Below are positions 24,790-33,582 of a stretch of 49,329 nt of DNA, one piece after another. The DNA is taken from assembly GCF_033971885.1 (NCBI RefSeq), contig NZ_JALBUS010000015.1, positions 1-49,329 on the forward strand. The letters run 5' to 3'. Each line of letters opens with the position of its first letter. Position 1 is the first letter of the stretch. The notes below the pieces were generated by a model. That model had not been told where the DNA came from. It searched no databases and was given only the letters and a program-made list of their open reading frames with translations. A program made the translations under genes and the position numbers. This DNA comes from Absicoccus intestinalis (GTDB lineage: Bacteria > Bacillota_I > Bacilli_A > Erysipelotrichales > Erysipelotrichaceae).

Positions 24790-27261
24790 ATGGATAAGAA
24801 AAAAGTAACCGTAGGGATCTTGGCCCATGTGGATGCTGGCAAGACCACATTAATTGAATCGATGTTGTATCAAAGCCATCAAATTCGTACCTTGGGACGC
24901 GTCGATCACCAAGATGCCTTTTTGGATTTTGATGACCAAGAACGCCAACGTGGCATTACGATTTTTTCCAAAGAAGCACACTTCGAATGGCTTGATACCG
25001 ATATCTATGTCATCGATACACCTGGACACATTGATTTTTCGGCCGAAATGGAACGAAGTCTCCAAGTCTTGGATCTGGCCATTTTGTTGATCAATGGACA
25101 AGATGGCATCCAAAGCCATACCAAGACCATTTGGAACTGTTTGGAACACTATCAAATTCCGACGATCGTATTTGTCAATAAAATGGATATTTGTTTTCGC
25201 AGCAAAGAGGAATTATTGAATGATCTACCCAATACCTGTATTGATTTTGGTTCGACCGATTATCTGGAAAAAGTCGCCTTAGCAAATGAAGATTGTTTGA
25301 ATGCCTATATCGAAACCCATACGATTTCCCCCGCTTTGATCCAACAAGCCATCTATCGACGGGAATGTTTTCCTTGTTTCTTTGGCTCAGCCCTGAAACA
25401 AGAAGGCATCCAACCCCTCATGGATGCGATCGTACAATACAGTTTGGATAAAGAATACCCTTCTGCCTTTGGTGCTTTGGTCTATAAAATCTCGATAGAT
25501 GAAAAAGGCCAACGACTCACTCATGTAAAGATCACAGGGGGTACGTGTAAAGTTAAACAAAAGATCAATGAAGAAGAAAAGATCGATCAAATCCGCCTGT
25601 ACAATGGCCAAGGCTATGAATCGGTCCAAGAAGTATCGGCTGGTACGATTTGTGTATGGACAGGCCCATCGCATTTGGAAGTTGGCCAAGGCATCGGTTG
25701 GCAAACCGATTGTCGCGTCCCTACTTTAGAAGCATACATGCATTATGAATTGGTCTTACCAAGTGGTGTGGATCCACTCTCTTTAAAAGACGTTTGCGCC
25801 CAATTGTCACAAGAAGACCCACAACTGCATATGGTCTATGATGAAAAACGCAAAAAGATCACTTTACGCTTGATGGGACCCATGCAAATGGAAGTTCTTT
25901 CCAAACGCATTTATGAAAAGACCCAAATTGAAGTCGGTTTTAGCCATGGCGACGTCCTCTTTAAAGAAACCATTCAAGCGCCTGTCATTGGGAAAGGTCA
26001 TTTTGAACCTTTGCGTCATTATGCCGAAGTCCATCTTCAATTGGAACCTCTTGCGCGCCATAGCGGTATGATCTATGAAAGTGAAGTATCCACCAATGCG
26101 CTTCCTCAAAATTGGCAGCATTTGATTTTGACCCATTTAAAAGAAAAAGAACATCCGGGCATATTAACCGGAAGTCCCCTAACGGATATGAAAATCACTT
26201 TGATAGCGGGCAAAGGCAGTATCAAACATACGATGGGTGGCGATTTTCGCCAAGCAACCTATCGAGCCATTCGCCAAGGTTTGATGCAAGCCAAAAACAT
26301 CTTATTGGAACCTTATTATGACTTTACGATCCAAGTGCCACAAAGCAGTTTATCCCGCGTCTTATATGATCTCGATCAACGACATGCCAAAGTCGAAGTC
26401 CAAGACCACACCATAACCGGAAAAGGACCGGTTCGCACGTTAGCCAATTACCAAAATGAATTAACGGCGATATCCAAAGGCTTGGGTACATTTTCTTGTC
26501 GTTTGGCTGGCTATGACATTTGTGAAGATGCTGATACGATCATTGCTCAAAAAGCCTATGATCCCGAAAAAGATCGACGTCATCCAACCGGTTCGATCTT
26601 TTGTACCCATGGAGCTGGTTTCTATGTCCCTTGGAATGAAGTTGATGACTATATGCACATTCAACCCAAAAGTGAAAATAGCCAGTCGTATCGCAGTGTC
26701 AAATATACCATTTCCGATGAAGAAGCCAAACGGGTATTTGAAAGGACAAATGGAAAGAATACAAATAAAGATAAACACAAGGTAAAGAAGAAAAAGAAAA
26801 TCGATCTAGAAAAAGTCGAAATCCAACCACAAACCATCAAACCCGAGTGTTTGGTAGTCGATGGCTACAATCAGATCTTTGGATGGGAAAGTCTCAAAGG
26901 CCTCCCCTTTGATTCTGCTAGAGATCGACTCATTGATCTTTTAAGTAATTATCAAGGCTATCGCAATTGTTTCTTGATCATCGTTTTTGATGCCTATCGT
27001 GTAAAAGATAGTACCCATCGTTCCTATAAAAAAGGCGATTTGGAAGTCATCTTCACCAAATACGATGAAACGGCCGATAGCTATATTGAAAAACATGTAT
27101 CGGCATGGAAAAAACAATATCGTTTGATCGTGGCTTCCAGTGATGGCTTGATCCAAAACACCATTTTAGCCCATGGCTGTCAAAGAATGTCGGCCAGAGA
27201 ACTCGAAAAACGAGCCCTATCCACCAATGCCGAAGCATTCAAGACGTTCCATACACTTTGA
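24790..27261 (+). CDS. TetM-like ribosomal-protection GTPase fused to a Rae1/YacP NYN nuclease domain
   Basis: 823 residues. GTPase domain: P-loop AHVDAGKT (12-19), switch I QRGIT (53-57), DTPGH (76-80), NKMD (130-133), FGSAL. EF-G-like domains II-V follow, with TetM-type MGGDFRQATYRAIRQG and LLEPYYDFTIQVPQ in domain IV and an FCTHGAGF segment after domain V. A Lys-rich linker (about 646-686) leads to a NYN/PIN-like domain (687-812): VVDGYNQIFGW, SARDRLIDLLSNYQGY, VFDAYRV, FTKYDETADSYIE, VASSDGLIQ, RMSARELE. These are the hallmark blocks of YacP/Rae1, an endonuclease that cuts mRNA in the ribosomal A site. The GTPase part resembles tetracycline resistance factors, but resistance is not implied. 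No ribosome site; TATGAT is 11 nt before the ATG. The 3' end overlaps the convergent lipoprotein gene by 82 bp. Confidence 0.9.
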   Translation: MDKKKVTVGILAHVDAGKTTLIESMLYQSHQIRTLGRVDHQDAFLDFDDQERQRGITIFSKEAHFEWLDTDIYVIDTPGHIDFSAEMERSLQVLDLAILLINGQDGIQSHTKTIWNCLEHYQIPTIVFVNKMDICFRSKEELLNDLPNTCIDFGSTDYLEKVALANEDCLNAYIETHTISPALIQQAIYRRECFPCFFGSALKQEGIQPLMDAIVQYSLDKEYPSAFGALVYKISIDEKGQRLTHVKITGGTCKVKQKINEEEKIDQIRLYNGQGYESVQEVSAGTICVWTGPSHLEVGQGIGWQTDCRVPTLEAYMHYELVLPSGVDPLSLKDVCAQLSQEDPQLHMVYDEKRKKITLRLMGPMQMEVLSKRIYEKTQIEVGFSHGDVLFKETIQAPVIGKGHFEPLRHYAEVHLQLEPLARHSGMIYESEVSTNALPQNWQHLILTHLKEKEHPGILTGSPLTDMKITLIAGKGSIKHTMGGDFRQATYRAIRQGLMQAKNILLEPYYDFTIQVPQSSLSRVLYDLDQRHAKVEVQDHTITGKGPVRTLANYQNELTAISKGLGTFSCRLAGYDICEDADTIIAQKAYDPEKDRRHPTGSIFCTHGAGFYVPWNEVDDYMHIQPKSENSQSYRSVKYTISDEEAKRVFERTNGKNTNKDKHKVKKKKKIDLEKVEIQPQTIKPECLVVDGYNQIFGWESLKGLPFDSARDRLIDLLSNYQGYRNCFLIIVFDAYRVKDSTHRSYKKGDLEVIFTKYDETADSYIEKHVSAWKKQYRLIVASSDGLIQNTILAHGCQRMSARELEKRALSTNAEAFKTFHTL

Positions 27262-27821
27262 ATGTCCGGGGTCTGGATCTTCCATGCCCCGTTTTTCTTT
27301 ACCAATGTCATGGTGGCTTTTTTGGTGACCACTTTTGACGTAGATAGATTGGCCTGTATATCTTTGCGACATTGTTTGCCAATGGTCGGAATATTTTCCT
27401 TTAAGGACGACGAATTCATCAAATACGGCAAAAGATCCACATACAATTGATTTTTCAAAGCATCCACATCCAGTTTGCGATAACGAATCGTAACTTGGAC
27501 CTTGGCCTTGGTTTGTTGCTTATTCAGCGTAATCGATTGGATCGAATGCGATTGAACCATTTGGGATAAAGTGTCCCGCATCGTATGATCCACTTCATTC
27601 ATGACTTGTTTTTGTACTTCCTTATCATCAATGAGCTGGACCTTATCGTTAAACGATGTCTGCATATCAGTCATGGCCAGAGCTTGGATCCATTCTCCCT
27701 TTTCGATATCGGTCCAATACGTATCTACCGTTTTTTCCACTTTGTGTTTTTCCAAGATAGCACAACTACTTAAACTAAAGACCAAAAGAGATAGAAAGCA
27801 TAATTTTAAAAGCGTTTTCAT
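27180..27821 (-). CDS. Putative lipoprotein of unknown function
   Basis: 213 residues. A type II signal peptide with lipobox LSSC ends at Cys20, so it should be anchored outside the membrane. The body has a helical start (VDTYWTDIEKGEWIQAL) and a repeated pattern resembling NTF2-like or DUF5105-like extracellular domains (TKAKVQVTIRYRKLD, ATMTLVKKNGAWKIQTPD). No catalytic motif seen. An extended -10 box (TGT TACAAT, 27835-27830) lies 8 nt before the ATG with no ribosome site. Its last 82 bp run under the 3' end of the GTPase-nuclease gene on the other strand. Confidence 0.8.
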   Translation of the reverse strand: MKTLLKLCFLSLLVFSLSSCAILEKHKVEKTVDTYWTDIEKGEWIQALAMTDMQTSFNDKVQLIDDKEVQKQVMNEVDHTMRDTLSQMVQSHSIQSITLNKQQTKAKVQVTIRYRKLDVDALKNQLYVDLLPYLMNSSSLKENIPTIGKQCRKDIQANLSTSKVVTKKATMTLVKKNGAWKIQTPDIQSVWNVLNASALVDRARFSSSLADIL

Positions 27822-27834
27822 TTGTCTTTATTGT

Positions 27835-27865
27835 AACAAAAAAGAGCTGTGACAAACACAACTCT
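27835..27865. terminator. Terminator after the ferritin gene
   Basis: AGAGCTGTG and CACAACTCT pair (one G-U) around ACAAA, flanked by A-runs on the left and T-runs on the right, so it can act on both strands. Confidence 0.82.
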
Positions 27866-27877
27866 TTTTGAAATTCA

Positions 27878-28390
27878 TTAAGCGTTTACTGTTGGTGCTA
27901 CATAGGTACGAGCAGCCAATTCTTGATCCAAGGCATACAATCCTTTTGGATCGGATCCAAACAAATGATATTTCTTTAAGATATCTTCGGCATTCTTTTC
28001 TTCTTCCAATTGCTCTTTCACAAACCAATCATAAAATTGCATGGTTCGATAGTCTTTGACATCGTCTGCCGCTGCATAGATGGTATTGATCAATGAAGTC
28101 ACATATTGTTCATGTTCCAAACCAAATTTCAATGGATCTTCAATAGAAGCGTACGTCTTATCGGGTTGGTCGATGGCTAAAAATTGAATCGGTTCGCCAT
28201 TATCGATCAAATATTGACGCATCATCATCGCGTGATCGCGTTCTTCTTGGGCTTGGACATCATACCAATTCGCAAAACCATCTAAGCCTTGATCATAAAA
28301 ATAATTCGCAAAATCCAAATACAAATACGCCGAATAAAATTCCTTATTGACTTGCGTATTGATCAATTCTTTCACTTTTTTATCCAACAT
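27878..28390 (-). CDS. ftnA: Non-heme bacterial ferritin
   Basis: 170 residues. Four-helix ferritin storing iron. Ferroxidase ligands Glu17 (NKEFYSAYLYL), Glu50 and His53 (QEERDHAMMMRQYL) fall at the same positions as in E. coli FtnA, and YDWFVKEQLEEE carries further ligands. Start ATG 28390 is behind GGAGGAATTTAT. Follows a glutaredoxin-like gene by 23 bp in the same direction. Confidence 0.95.
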   Translation of the reverse strand: MLDKKVKELINTQVNKEFYSAYLYLDFANYFYDQGLDGFANWYDVQAQEERDHAMMMRQYLIDNGEPIQFLAIDQPDKTYASIEDPLKFGLEHEQYVTSLINTIYAAADDVKDYRTMQFYDWFVKEQLEEEKNAEDILKKYHLFGSDPKGLYALDQELAARTYVAPTVNA

Positions 28391-28413
28391 ATAAATTCCT
28401 CCATTCACCTGTA

Positions 28414-28656
28414 TTATAGTGCTTTTTTATGGCATTTCAACCATGACACGATCTCATCACTTTCATACATTGGCTGACCATTGATAAACAAACAAGGCAC
28501 CTGTTCCTTGCCACCCACACGAATCAGTGTTTGTCGGTCCTCTTCGTTTTTATGGATGTCATGATACGTGATATCCTTACGTCCTTGCGCTTCAATCTCG
28601 CGCATCACTTTTCGACAATAGGGACAGGTTTCAAACATATAAAGATCTAACTTCAT
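28414..28656 (-). CDS. Glutaredoxin-like protein
   Basis: 80 residues. Thioredoxin fold with redox motif C-P-Y-C (Cys11, Cys14), cis-Pro region EQVPCLFING with an extra Cys, and ESDEIVSWL at the end. Reduces disulfides or glutathione-type mixed disulfides. AAGGAGGACACAAA precedes the ATG. Co-directional with ferritin, pointing to an iron and redox module. Confidence 0.92.
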   Translation of the reverse strand: MKLDLYMFETCPYCRKVMREIEAQGRKDITYHDIHKNEEDRQTLIRVGGKEQVPCLFINGQPMYESDEIVSWLKCHKKAL

Positions 28657-28738
28657 TTTGTGTCCTCCTTTCCTTCAATTTTATGCCCTTTTTTTAGAAA
28701 GTCGAGTAAAATGAAAGATAGAAGGGAGTCTTATATTT

Positions 28739-29713
28739 ATGTGTACAGTTATTACTTACGCAACCAAAGATCATTATTTTGGTCGCAACTTAGATCTTGA
28801 ACTATCTTATAATGAAAGTGTCACGATCACACCTCGCAACTATGTATTTACGTATCGTCATGTGAAGGAACAAAAGGCTAACTATGCTTTGATTGGCATG
28901 GCAACCGTTGTCAATCAGTATCCTTTGTATTATGATGCCACCAACGAAAAAGGCTTAAGCATGGCCGGTCTCAACTTTCCCAAAAATGCCGACTACAAAC
29001 CGGTCCAAGAAGGTAAAGTCAACATTGCCTCTTTTGAATTGGTGCCTTGGCTACTGACCCAATGTGAAACCGTGGAAGATGTCAAAGCCAAAATGAAGGA
29101 TGTCAACATCACCAATACGGCCTTTAGTGAACAATTGCCACCTTCCCCTTTACATTGGATGGTCTCCGATCGAAACCACAGCATCGTCATTGAAGCCGTC
29201 CATGAAGGAATCCACATCTACGATGATCCAGTCGGTGTCATGACCAATAATCCACCATTTGATAAACAATTATTTAACTTAAATAATTATCGCTACCTAT
29301 CCAATCGAACGCTTCCTGAAACCTTTGCGCCTGGACTTGAATTGGATGAATATTCCCGTGGCATGGGCGGTATGGGCTTGCCTGGTGATTTATCCAGTGC
29401 TTCCCGCTTTGTGAAAGTGGCTTGGACCAAGCTCAATTCCGTTTCAGGTGCGAGTGAATCCGAAAGTATTTCGCAATTTTTCCATATCTTAGGTTCCGTT
29501 GATCAACAACGTGGTTGTTGCGAAGTGGCACCCGATCAATACGAAATTACGATCTATTCCAGTTGTGTCAATGTGGATAAAGGCATTTACTACTACACGA
29601 CCTATGAGAATTCACAAATCACAGCCGTTGATATGTACCATGAAAACTTAGATGGCGATACGATCATCACCTATCCATTGATCAAAGGCCAACAAATTCA
29701 TTTCTGTAACTGA
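28739..29713 (+). CDS. bsh: Bile salt hydrolase / choloylglycine hydrolase family
   Basis: 324 residues. N-terminal nucleophile hydrolase: after Met1 removal Cys2 is the nucleophile. The other catalytic residues are visible: Arg16 and Asp19 (FGRNLDLE), Asn79 (MAGLNFP), Asn170 (GVMTNNPPF) and Arg223 (SSASRFVKV). This full set favours bile salt hydrolase over penicillin acylase. It removes glycine or taurine from conjugated bile acids in the cytoplasm. The selectivity-loop segment EYSRGMGGMGLPGD contains Ser206-Arg207-Gly208, a pattern linked to taurine preference; that is inference. AAGGGAG lies about 12 nt before the ATG. yaaA follows after 2 bp. Confidence 0.93.
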   Translation: MCTVITYATKDHYFGRNLDLELSYNESVTITPRNYVFTYRHVKEQKANYALIGMATVVNQYPLYYDATNEKGLSMAGLNFPKNADYKPVQEGKVNIASFELVPWLLTQCETVEDVKAKMKDVNITNTAFSEQLPPSPLHWMVSDRNHSIVIEAVHEGIHIYDDPVGVMTNNPPFDKQLFNLNNYRYLSNRTLPETFAPGLELDEYSRGMGGMGLPGDLSSASRFVKVAWTKLNSVSGASESESISQFFHILGSVDQQRGCCEVAPDQYEITIYSSCVNVDKGIYYYTTYENSQITAVDMYHENLDGDTIITYPLIKGQQIHFCN

Positions 29714-29715
29714 TC

Positions 29716-30429
29716 ATGCAGATATTGATCTCACCCGCCAAACAAATGAAGCCTTGCGACGATTTTGTTTCGATGACACAGCCTCTCTTTCAAAAAGAAG
29801 CCCATCAACTCATGGATCGATTGGCTACCTATTCCTTAACGGAATTAAAGAACTTGTATGCGTGTTCAGATGCCATTGCTCAAAAAGCGTATGAAAGCAT
29901 TCATCAATACGATCAGGCCCCTATTTATCCGGCATTGTTTTATTTTCATGGAATCCAATATACCTATATGGCACCTGATGTCTTTACCAATCAAGAAATG
30001 CAGTATGTCCAAGCGCATGTACGAATCGGTTCTGGACTCTATGGGATCTTACGCCCTTTGGATGGAATCAAAGCCTATCGCTTGGAACTGAATCAAAAAC
30101 CAGGCATCAATTTGTACGACTTTTGGGCGGATAAACTCGTCCATACGTTTCGTGAGGAACCCATCTTAAATTTGGCCAGTGCTGAATATGCCAAAGCCAT
30201 TGCCAAATATCGGCCCATGATCGATGTGCGTTTTTATGAAACCGTTGGAAACCAGTACAAAGAAAAAGGGGTCCATGTCAAGATGGCCCGTGGACGCATG
30301 GTTCGATATATGGCTGAACATCAAGTCGAAACGATCGAACAGCTATATGCGTTTGATGATCTGGGCTTTATCTATGATCCGAAACAAAGTACGCATCAAA
30401 CATTGGTCTACAGAAAAGGAGGAAGCTAA
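29716..30429 (+). CDS. yaaA: YaaA-family peroxide stress protein
   Basis: 237 residues. DUF328 family: ILISPAKQMKP at the start, FHGIQYTYMAPDVFTNQEM, ILRPLDGIKAYRLEL and RGRMVRYMAEH near the end. E. coli YaaA limits free iron and DNA damage under peroxide. It starts 2 bp after bsh without its own ribosome site, so translation is probably coupled. Its TAA stop and the TAG of the convergent pncB share the four bases CTAA. Confidence 0.94.
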   Translation: MQILISPAKQMKPCDDFVSMTQPLFQKEAHQLMDRLATYSLTELKNLYACSDAIAQKAYESIHQYDQAPIYPALFYFHGIQYTYMAPDVFTNQEMQYVQAHVRIGSGLYGILRPLDGIKAYRLELNQKPGINLYDFWADKLVHTFREEPILNLASAEYAKAIAKYRPMIDVRFYETVGNQYKEKGVHVKMARGRMVRYMAEHQVETIEQLYAFDDLGFIYDPKQSTHQTLVYRKGGS

Positions 30430-31901
30430 TCTTCCTCCTTATTGTTGTTTTGGGATTTATACAATAGATCCATTTTCATTTCATAATAACTAGGACTCAT
30501 ATCCAAATAATGTTCATGCGGATTATCAAAACGCAATTCGGAATCCCAGATCTCATTATGGATCTGATCCCATACATATTTTTGAATGTCTTTTAAAGGA
30601 ACAGGAGCACTGATTCGCTTTCCTTCTTTGATTACTTGATGCTGCAATTCTTTAACGGAATAGTTTTCATAATGCATGTTCTTCCAAGGCTTTTTCGAAT
30701 CCACATACCGATAGCGTTTGGATGTATCAATGGGTCGTTCATCGTATTTTGTCAACAAATCCGCAACGGCTTTGCCTTCCTCATCAAACACGCGATAGAC
30801 TTTTTTACGACCTGGATTGGTGATCTTTTCTACCGTCTCACTGATCTTGATCTTTGGAATGCGTTGCCCATCTTTTTCGGCTTCCGCCATTTTATAGACA
30901 GCGCCAAATACCGGATCGCTCTTCGAGGTGATCAAGCGCTCCCCCACACCATAACTATCGATGCAGCCCCCTTGATCCATGATGGAATTGATCGTATATT
31001 CATCCAAACTATTGGAAGCCACAATAATGGCATCTTCCAAACCAGCTGCATCTAGTTTTTGACGCACTTTGCGAGATAAATAAGCCAAGTCTCCTGAATC
31101 CAAACGAACGCCTTTTAAACGTTTTCCCATGGGTTCCAATACTTCTTTGGCTACCCGAATCGCATTTGGAACACCCGAATTCAATACATCATACGTATCG
31201 ATCAAAAGAATGGAATCATCGGGATACAATTCGGCAAACTTTTTAAATGCCGTATATTCATCTTCTTGATACATGACCCAACTGTGCGCCATCGTACCAC
31301 TGACAGGAATATCAAACATTTGACCAGCCAACACGGTGGCCGTTCCGACACATCCACCAATATAAGCAGCTCGTGCACCATATACGGCTGCATCCATATT
31401 ATGAGCGCGACGTGCGCCAAAATCAGAAACAGCTCGCCCTCTGGCAGCACGAACAATGCGACTGGCCTTGGTCGCAATCAAGGATTGATGATTGATTTCG
31501 GCTAAAATGGCCGTTTCGACCAATTGGGCATCGATCAATGGGGCACGCACCGTAATGATGGGTTCATTCGGATACATGATCGTTCCTTCTGGAAACGCAA
31601 ATAAATCCCCTTTGAAATGATAGGTCTTTAAATACTCTAAGAAATCTTCACTAAAGAGGTGTAAAGAGCGTAAATAATCAATGTCTTCTTGATCAAAGTG
31701 CATTTGTTCGATGTATTCGATCACTTGTTCCAATCCCGCAAAGATCGCATAGCCACCATTATCGGGATTTTTTCGATAGAAGACATCAAAAGTTACATAA
31801 TCATTGCGATCTTTTTCTGACAAATACCCATTGGCCATTGTCAATTCATAAAGATCCATCACCATACTAATGTTCCGTTTGTCATAAATCGTTTTGTTCA
31901 T
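30426..31901 (-). CDS. pncB: Nicotinate phosphoribosyltransferase
   Basis: 491 residues. First step of NAD salvage from nicotinate. Typical blocks: MDLYELTMANGYL, FDVFYRKNP, ARGRAVSDFGARRAHNMDAA with phosphoribosyl-contact residues, GTMAHSWVMYQ, LLIDTYDVLNSG and GVRLDSGDLAYLS. The start ATG 31901 has GAGGA 7 nt upstream; the ATG at 31919 is weaker. The long C-terminal tail ends with acidic residues. Confidence 0.95.
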   Translation of the reverse strand: MNKTIYDKRNISMVMDLYELTMANGYLSEKDRNDYVTFDVFYRKNPDNGGYAIFAGLEQVIEYIEQMHFDQEDIDYLRSLHLFSEDFLEYLKTYHFKGDLFAFPEGTIMYPNEPIITVRAPLIDAQLVETAILAEINHQSLIATKASRIVRAARGRAVSDFGARRAHNMDAAVYGARAAYIGGCVGTATVLAGQMFDIPVSGTMAHSWVMYQEDEYTAFKKFAELYPDDSILLIDTYDVLNSGVPNAIRVAKEVLEPMGKRLKGVRLDSGDLAYLSRKVRQKLDAAGLEDAIIVASNSLDEYTINSIMDQGGCIDSYGVGERLITSKSDPVFGAVYKMAEAEKDGQRIPKIKISETVEKITNPGRKKVYRVFDEEGKAVADLLTKYDERPIDTSKRYRYVDSKKPWKNMHYENYSVKELQHQVIKEGKRISAPVPLKDIQKYVWDQIHNEIWDSELRFDNPHEHYLDMSPSYYEMKMDLLYKSQNNNKEED

Positions 31902-31959
31902 CGTACTATCCTCGTTCATTGCCCATTATTATACGCCTTATTTACACGGGTTTCCATGT

Positions 31960-33513
31960 TCAACGAAAACTCTTTACCCAATTCAACAAAGAATCGGGAT
32001 ACACATTTTCCAATACGGACTGTTTCATTTGTTCCGTGACCGGTCCATTTTTGGCCATCTTTTGAAGAATACAAGCTTGTAGTTCTGCTACGCTCATTTG
32101 TTCATACGGTACATGCCGCACTTCTTTTGGCAAGGAAATTTCCTTTTGTTTGGGCATATCCATTTGGTAATCAATGGGTTCAAACGTTTCTTGATGATCG
32201 GGCAACCAAATTTCTCCGCCACAAGCCGGCAAATCAATCGATACATGGCCGTCTTTGACTTCGATCACTTGTCCGGATAATACCCCGGTATAGATTCCAT
32301 TTTCAATGGCCAAATCAAAATGAGCCGGTGCTTCATCGTTATTGACCATCACCAAAACATTTCCTCGATAAAAGGCATATTGGCGATTGGTCAACAAGAC
32401 TTCTTGATACGCGCCATACGATAGGGCAGGCGTGGTTTGTCGTACATGGCCCAATGTCGCAATGACTTGGGTCAATGCGATGTCTTTCCTTTCTTTTAGA
32501 TTCAAACAAGGGCGTAAATTCCAATCCGAGCCCTTCGTTTTCTTGCCTTCAATGGCCCATTCACTGCCATAATAAATCGATGGAACACCGGGCAATGTAT
32601 ACAACAAAATATGGACCGGAATCAAATGCGCCGGATTGGTCAATTTGGAAGCAATCCGTGATACATCATGATTATCCACAAAATTATACAAGCGAATACC
32701 CAATGGATCATTGTGTCCCATTTCGTATAACCGTTTGACGGTATGCGCAATTTCAAAATAATTATGTTCATTGTGTCCAGAATACAAGGCTTTATGCAAC
32801 GCATAATTGGTCACAGCATGTAAATGTTCTGGATTGGACCAACGATTGTATTCACCATGAATGACTTCCCCCATCAAATAAAAATCCGGTTTGACGGTAT
32901 TGGCTTTTTGACGCAAAGCTTTCATAAAATCAAAATCCAACACATCGGCAGTATCCAAACGAATGCCATCCACATCAAAGGTATCAACCCAATATTGAAT
33001 GATGGAACAAATATAGTCGATCACCTCGGGATTTCTTTGATTCAATTTGACCAATAAATCATAGCCACCCCAGTTTTCATAGCAAAAGCCATCATGATAG
33101 GAATTGTCCTCCTGAAAATTGATGTGGCAGAACCAATCTTTATATACAGAATTTTCTCTCTTTTTCTTGACATCTTGAAACGCAAAAAAATCACGTCCCA
33201 CATGATTAAATACGCCATCAAAGATCACATGGACCTTTTTTTCATGACAATATTTCACAAAATCAACAAGATCTTCATTCGTTCCCAAACGACTATCCAA
33301 AAGTTTGTAGTCCGTCGTTTCATAGCCATGTCCAACCGATTGAAATAAAGGTCCTATATACAATGCGTTACAGCCAATCGCAACCAGATGATCGACCCAT
33401 GGAATCAATTGTTTGATCCGGGCCACCGGCGTTGTGTATTCATTCTTTTTAGGAGCTTTCACTAATCCCAATGGATATATGTGATAGAAAACCGCTTCAT
33501 CAAACCATGCCAT
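31960..33513 (-). CDS. GH13 alpha-amylase-family enzyme (cytoplasmic)
   Basis: 517 residues, no signal peptide. GH13 TIM barrel: FDGVFNHVGRDF (region I), VDGIRLDTADV with the nucleophile Asp (II), FYLMGEVIHGEYN with the acid Glu (III) and FVDNHDVSRI with the third Asp (IV). Lacks the N-terminal starch-binding module of neopullulanases, so maltodextrin or cyclodextrin hydrolase activity is likely. The last ~60 residues (VRHVPYEQMSVAELQACI onward) form an unusual helical tail. Start ATG 33513 has AGGGGG 7 nt upstream. Works with MalQ. Confidence 0.92.
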   Translation of the reverse strand: MAWFDEAVFYHIYPLGLVKAPKKNEYTTPVARIKQLIPWVDHLVAIGCNALYIGPLFQSVGHGYETTDYKLLDSRLGTNEDLVDFVKYCHEKKVHVIFDGVFNHVGRDFFAFQDVKKKRENSVYKDWFCHINFQEDNSYHDGFCYENWGGYDLLVKLNQRNPEVIDYICSIIQYWVDTFDVDGIRLDTADVLDFDFMKALRQKANTVKPDFYLMGEVIHGEYNRWSNPEHLHAVTNYALHKALYSGHNEHNYFEIAHTVKRLYEMGHNDPLGIRLYNFVDNHDVSRIASKLTNPAHLIPVHILLYTLPGVPSIYYGSEWAIEGKKTKGSDWNLRPCLNLKERKDIALTQVIATLGHVRQTTPALSYGAYQEVLLTNRQYAFYRGNVLVMVNNDEAPAHFDLAIENGIYTGVLSGQVIEVKDGHVSIDLPACGGEIWLPDHQETFEPIDYQMDMPKQKEISLPKEVRHVPYEQMSVAELQACILQKMAKNGPVTEQMKQSVLENVYPDSLLNWVKSFR

Positions 33514-33548
33514 ATGCATTCCCCCTCTAAATAGATTTATTATAACAC

Positions 33549-33573
33549 AAAAAAAAGAGGTCTTATCGACCTC
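33549..33573 (-). terminator. Terminator after pyk
   Basis: GAGGTC/GACCTC stem with a 5-nt loop and T-run on the minus strand; the other side is also A/T rich. Confidence 0.9.
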
Positions 33574-33582
33574 AAAAAACAA

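Noticed and set aside
24790..27261. Calling the TetM-like protein a tetracycline resistance determinant
   Set aside because: Similarity lies in the general fold. The tip loop of domain IV differs from TetM and the C-terminal end is replaced by a nuclease domain, so resistance cannot be asserted.
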